A stretch of 43,577 bases of DNA from a bacterium (GTDB lineage: Bacteria > Verrucomicrobiota > Verrucomicrobiia > Limisphaerales > UBA11358): contig JAKALA010000032.1 in assembly GCA_021813325.1 (NCBI GenBank), forward strand, positions 1-43,577, read 5' to 3'. How positions within the stretch are numbered: position 1 is the stretch's first letter; the number at the start of each line of letters is the position of its first letter. Positions 43,520 through 43,577 of this stretch are shown one piece after another. A program made the position numbers and the translations under genes. The notes beneath the pieces were generated by a model. That model had not been told where the DNA came from. It did no database searches and saw only the letters and a program-made list of their open reading frames with translations.

Positions 43520-43577
43520 GAACACTGATAACCAATGAAACGAACGAGACACAGTCCGGAACAAATTGTCACGAAAC

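Noticed and set aside
1-43577. tRNA, rRNA, CRISPR arrays and complete prophage
   Set aside because: I saw no T-loop-like GTTCRA blocks in gaps, no regularly spaced direct repeats, no rRNA-like segments and no phage structural or integrase genes.

Overview
The window looks like a chromosomal segment of a free-living, carbohydrate-degrading bacterium of the Verrucomicrobiota (Pedosphaera/Limisphaerales-like); this placement is an inference. The support is: an ECF sigma factor fused to a membrane anchor, coiled coil and prepilin-like sensor; secreted GH27, GH29 and DUF5696-type enzymes; an HRDVS-type Ser/Thr kinase; weak or absent Shine-Dalgarno sequences at many starts; and GC-rich twin-hairpin repeats. 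There is no rRNA, tRNA, CRISPR array or intact insertion sequence that I can see.

Layout. 1-4.9 kb: a tight plus-strand operon with a GH27 alpha-galactosidase-like enzyme, a GHMP sugar kinase, a GH29 alpha-L-fucosidase-like enzyme and a tandem nucleotidyltransferase, best read as glycan trimming coupled to sugar activation. 5-9.4 kb: a small orphan protein, the fused sigma factor, an MFS exporter, a small anchored protein, and a decayed IS256-family transposase relic. 9.4-20.2 kb: a signalling island. An HDOD protein and a soluble MCP-like protein are read leftward; a REC-PP2C-HATPase protein, its STAS partner (HsbR/HsbA-like partner switch) and a 1760-residue hybrid histidine kinase are read rightward. 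20.3-25.5 kb: an SDR oxidoreductase, an LptF/LptG permease, an RmlD-like reductase overlapping an AguB-type amidase, and a small protein kinase. 25.6-32 kb: HU with a clear terminator, a very large secreted putative glycosidase, a DUF3047 protein, a CHAD gene broken by a 1-nt frameshift, and a secreted esterase. 32.1-36.7 kb: gltX, a glycosyltransferase, and rpsL-rpsG with a promoter and terminator but without fusA/tuf beside them. 36.8-42.6 kb: a minus-strand run of acnA, a low-GC DUF6978-DUF1828/1829 pair and an rsmB-like gene, plus an orphan response regulator. 42.6-43.6 kb: mostly non-coding DNA with an integron attC-like site and a small membrane-protein gene placed like a gene cassette.

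The observations I rate highest are: (i) a 60-bp twin-hairpin palindromic element inserted in frame inside acnA, adding 20 residues; (ii) the attC-like site at 43037-43142 and the cassette-like gene after it; (iii) the compact DUF6978-DUF1828/1829 pair, wedged with 1-15 bp gaps between two housekeeping genes and clearly lower in GC; (iv) the GH27/GHMP kinase/GH29/tandem nucleotidyltransferase operon, which reads as an undescribed sugar-salvage route; (v) the one-piece ECF sigma factor and sensor; (vi) a perfect GATAAT-G-ATTATC palindrome upstream of the aconitase gene.
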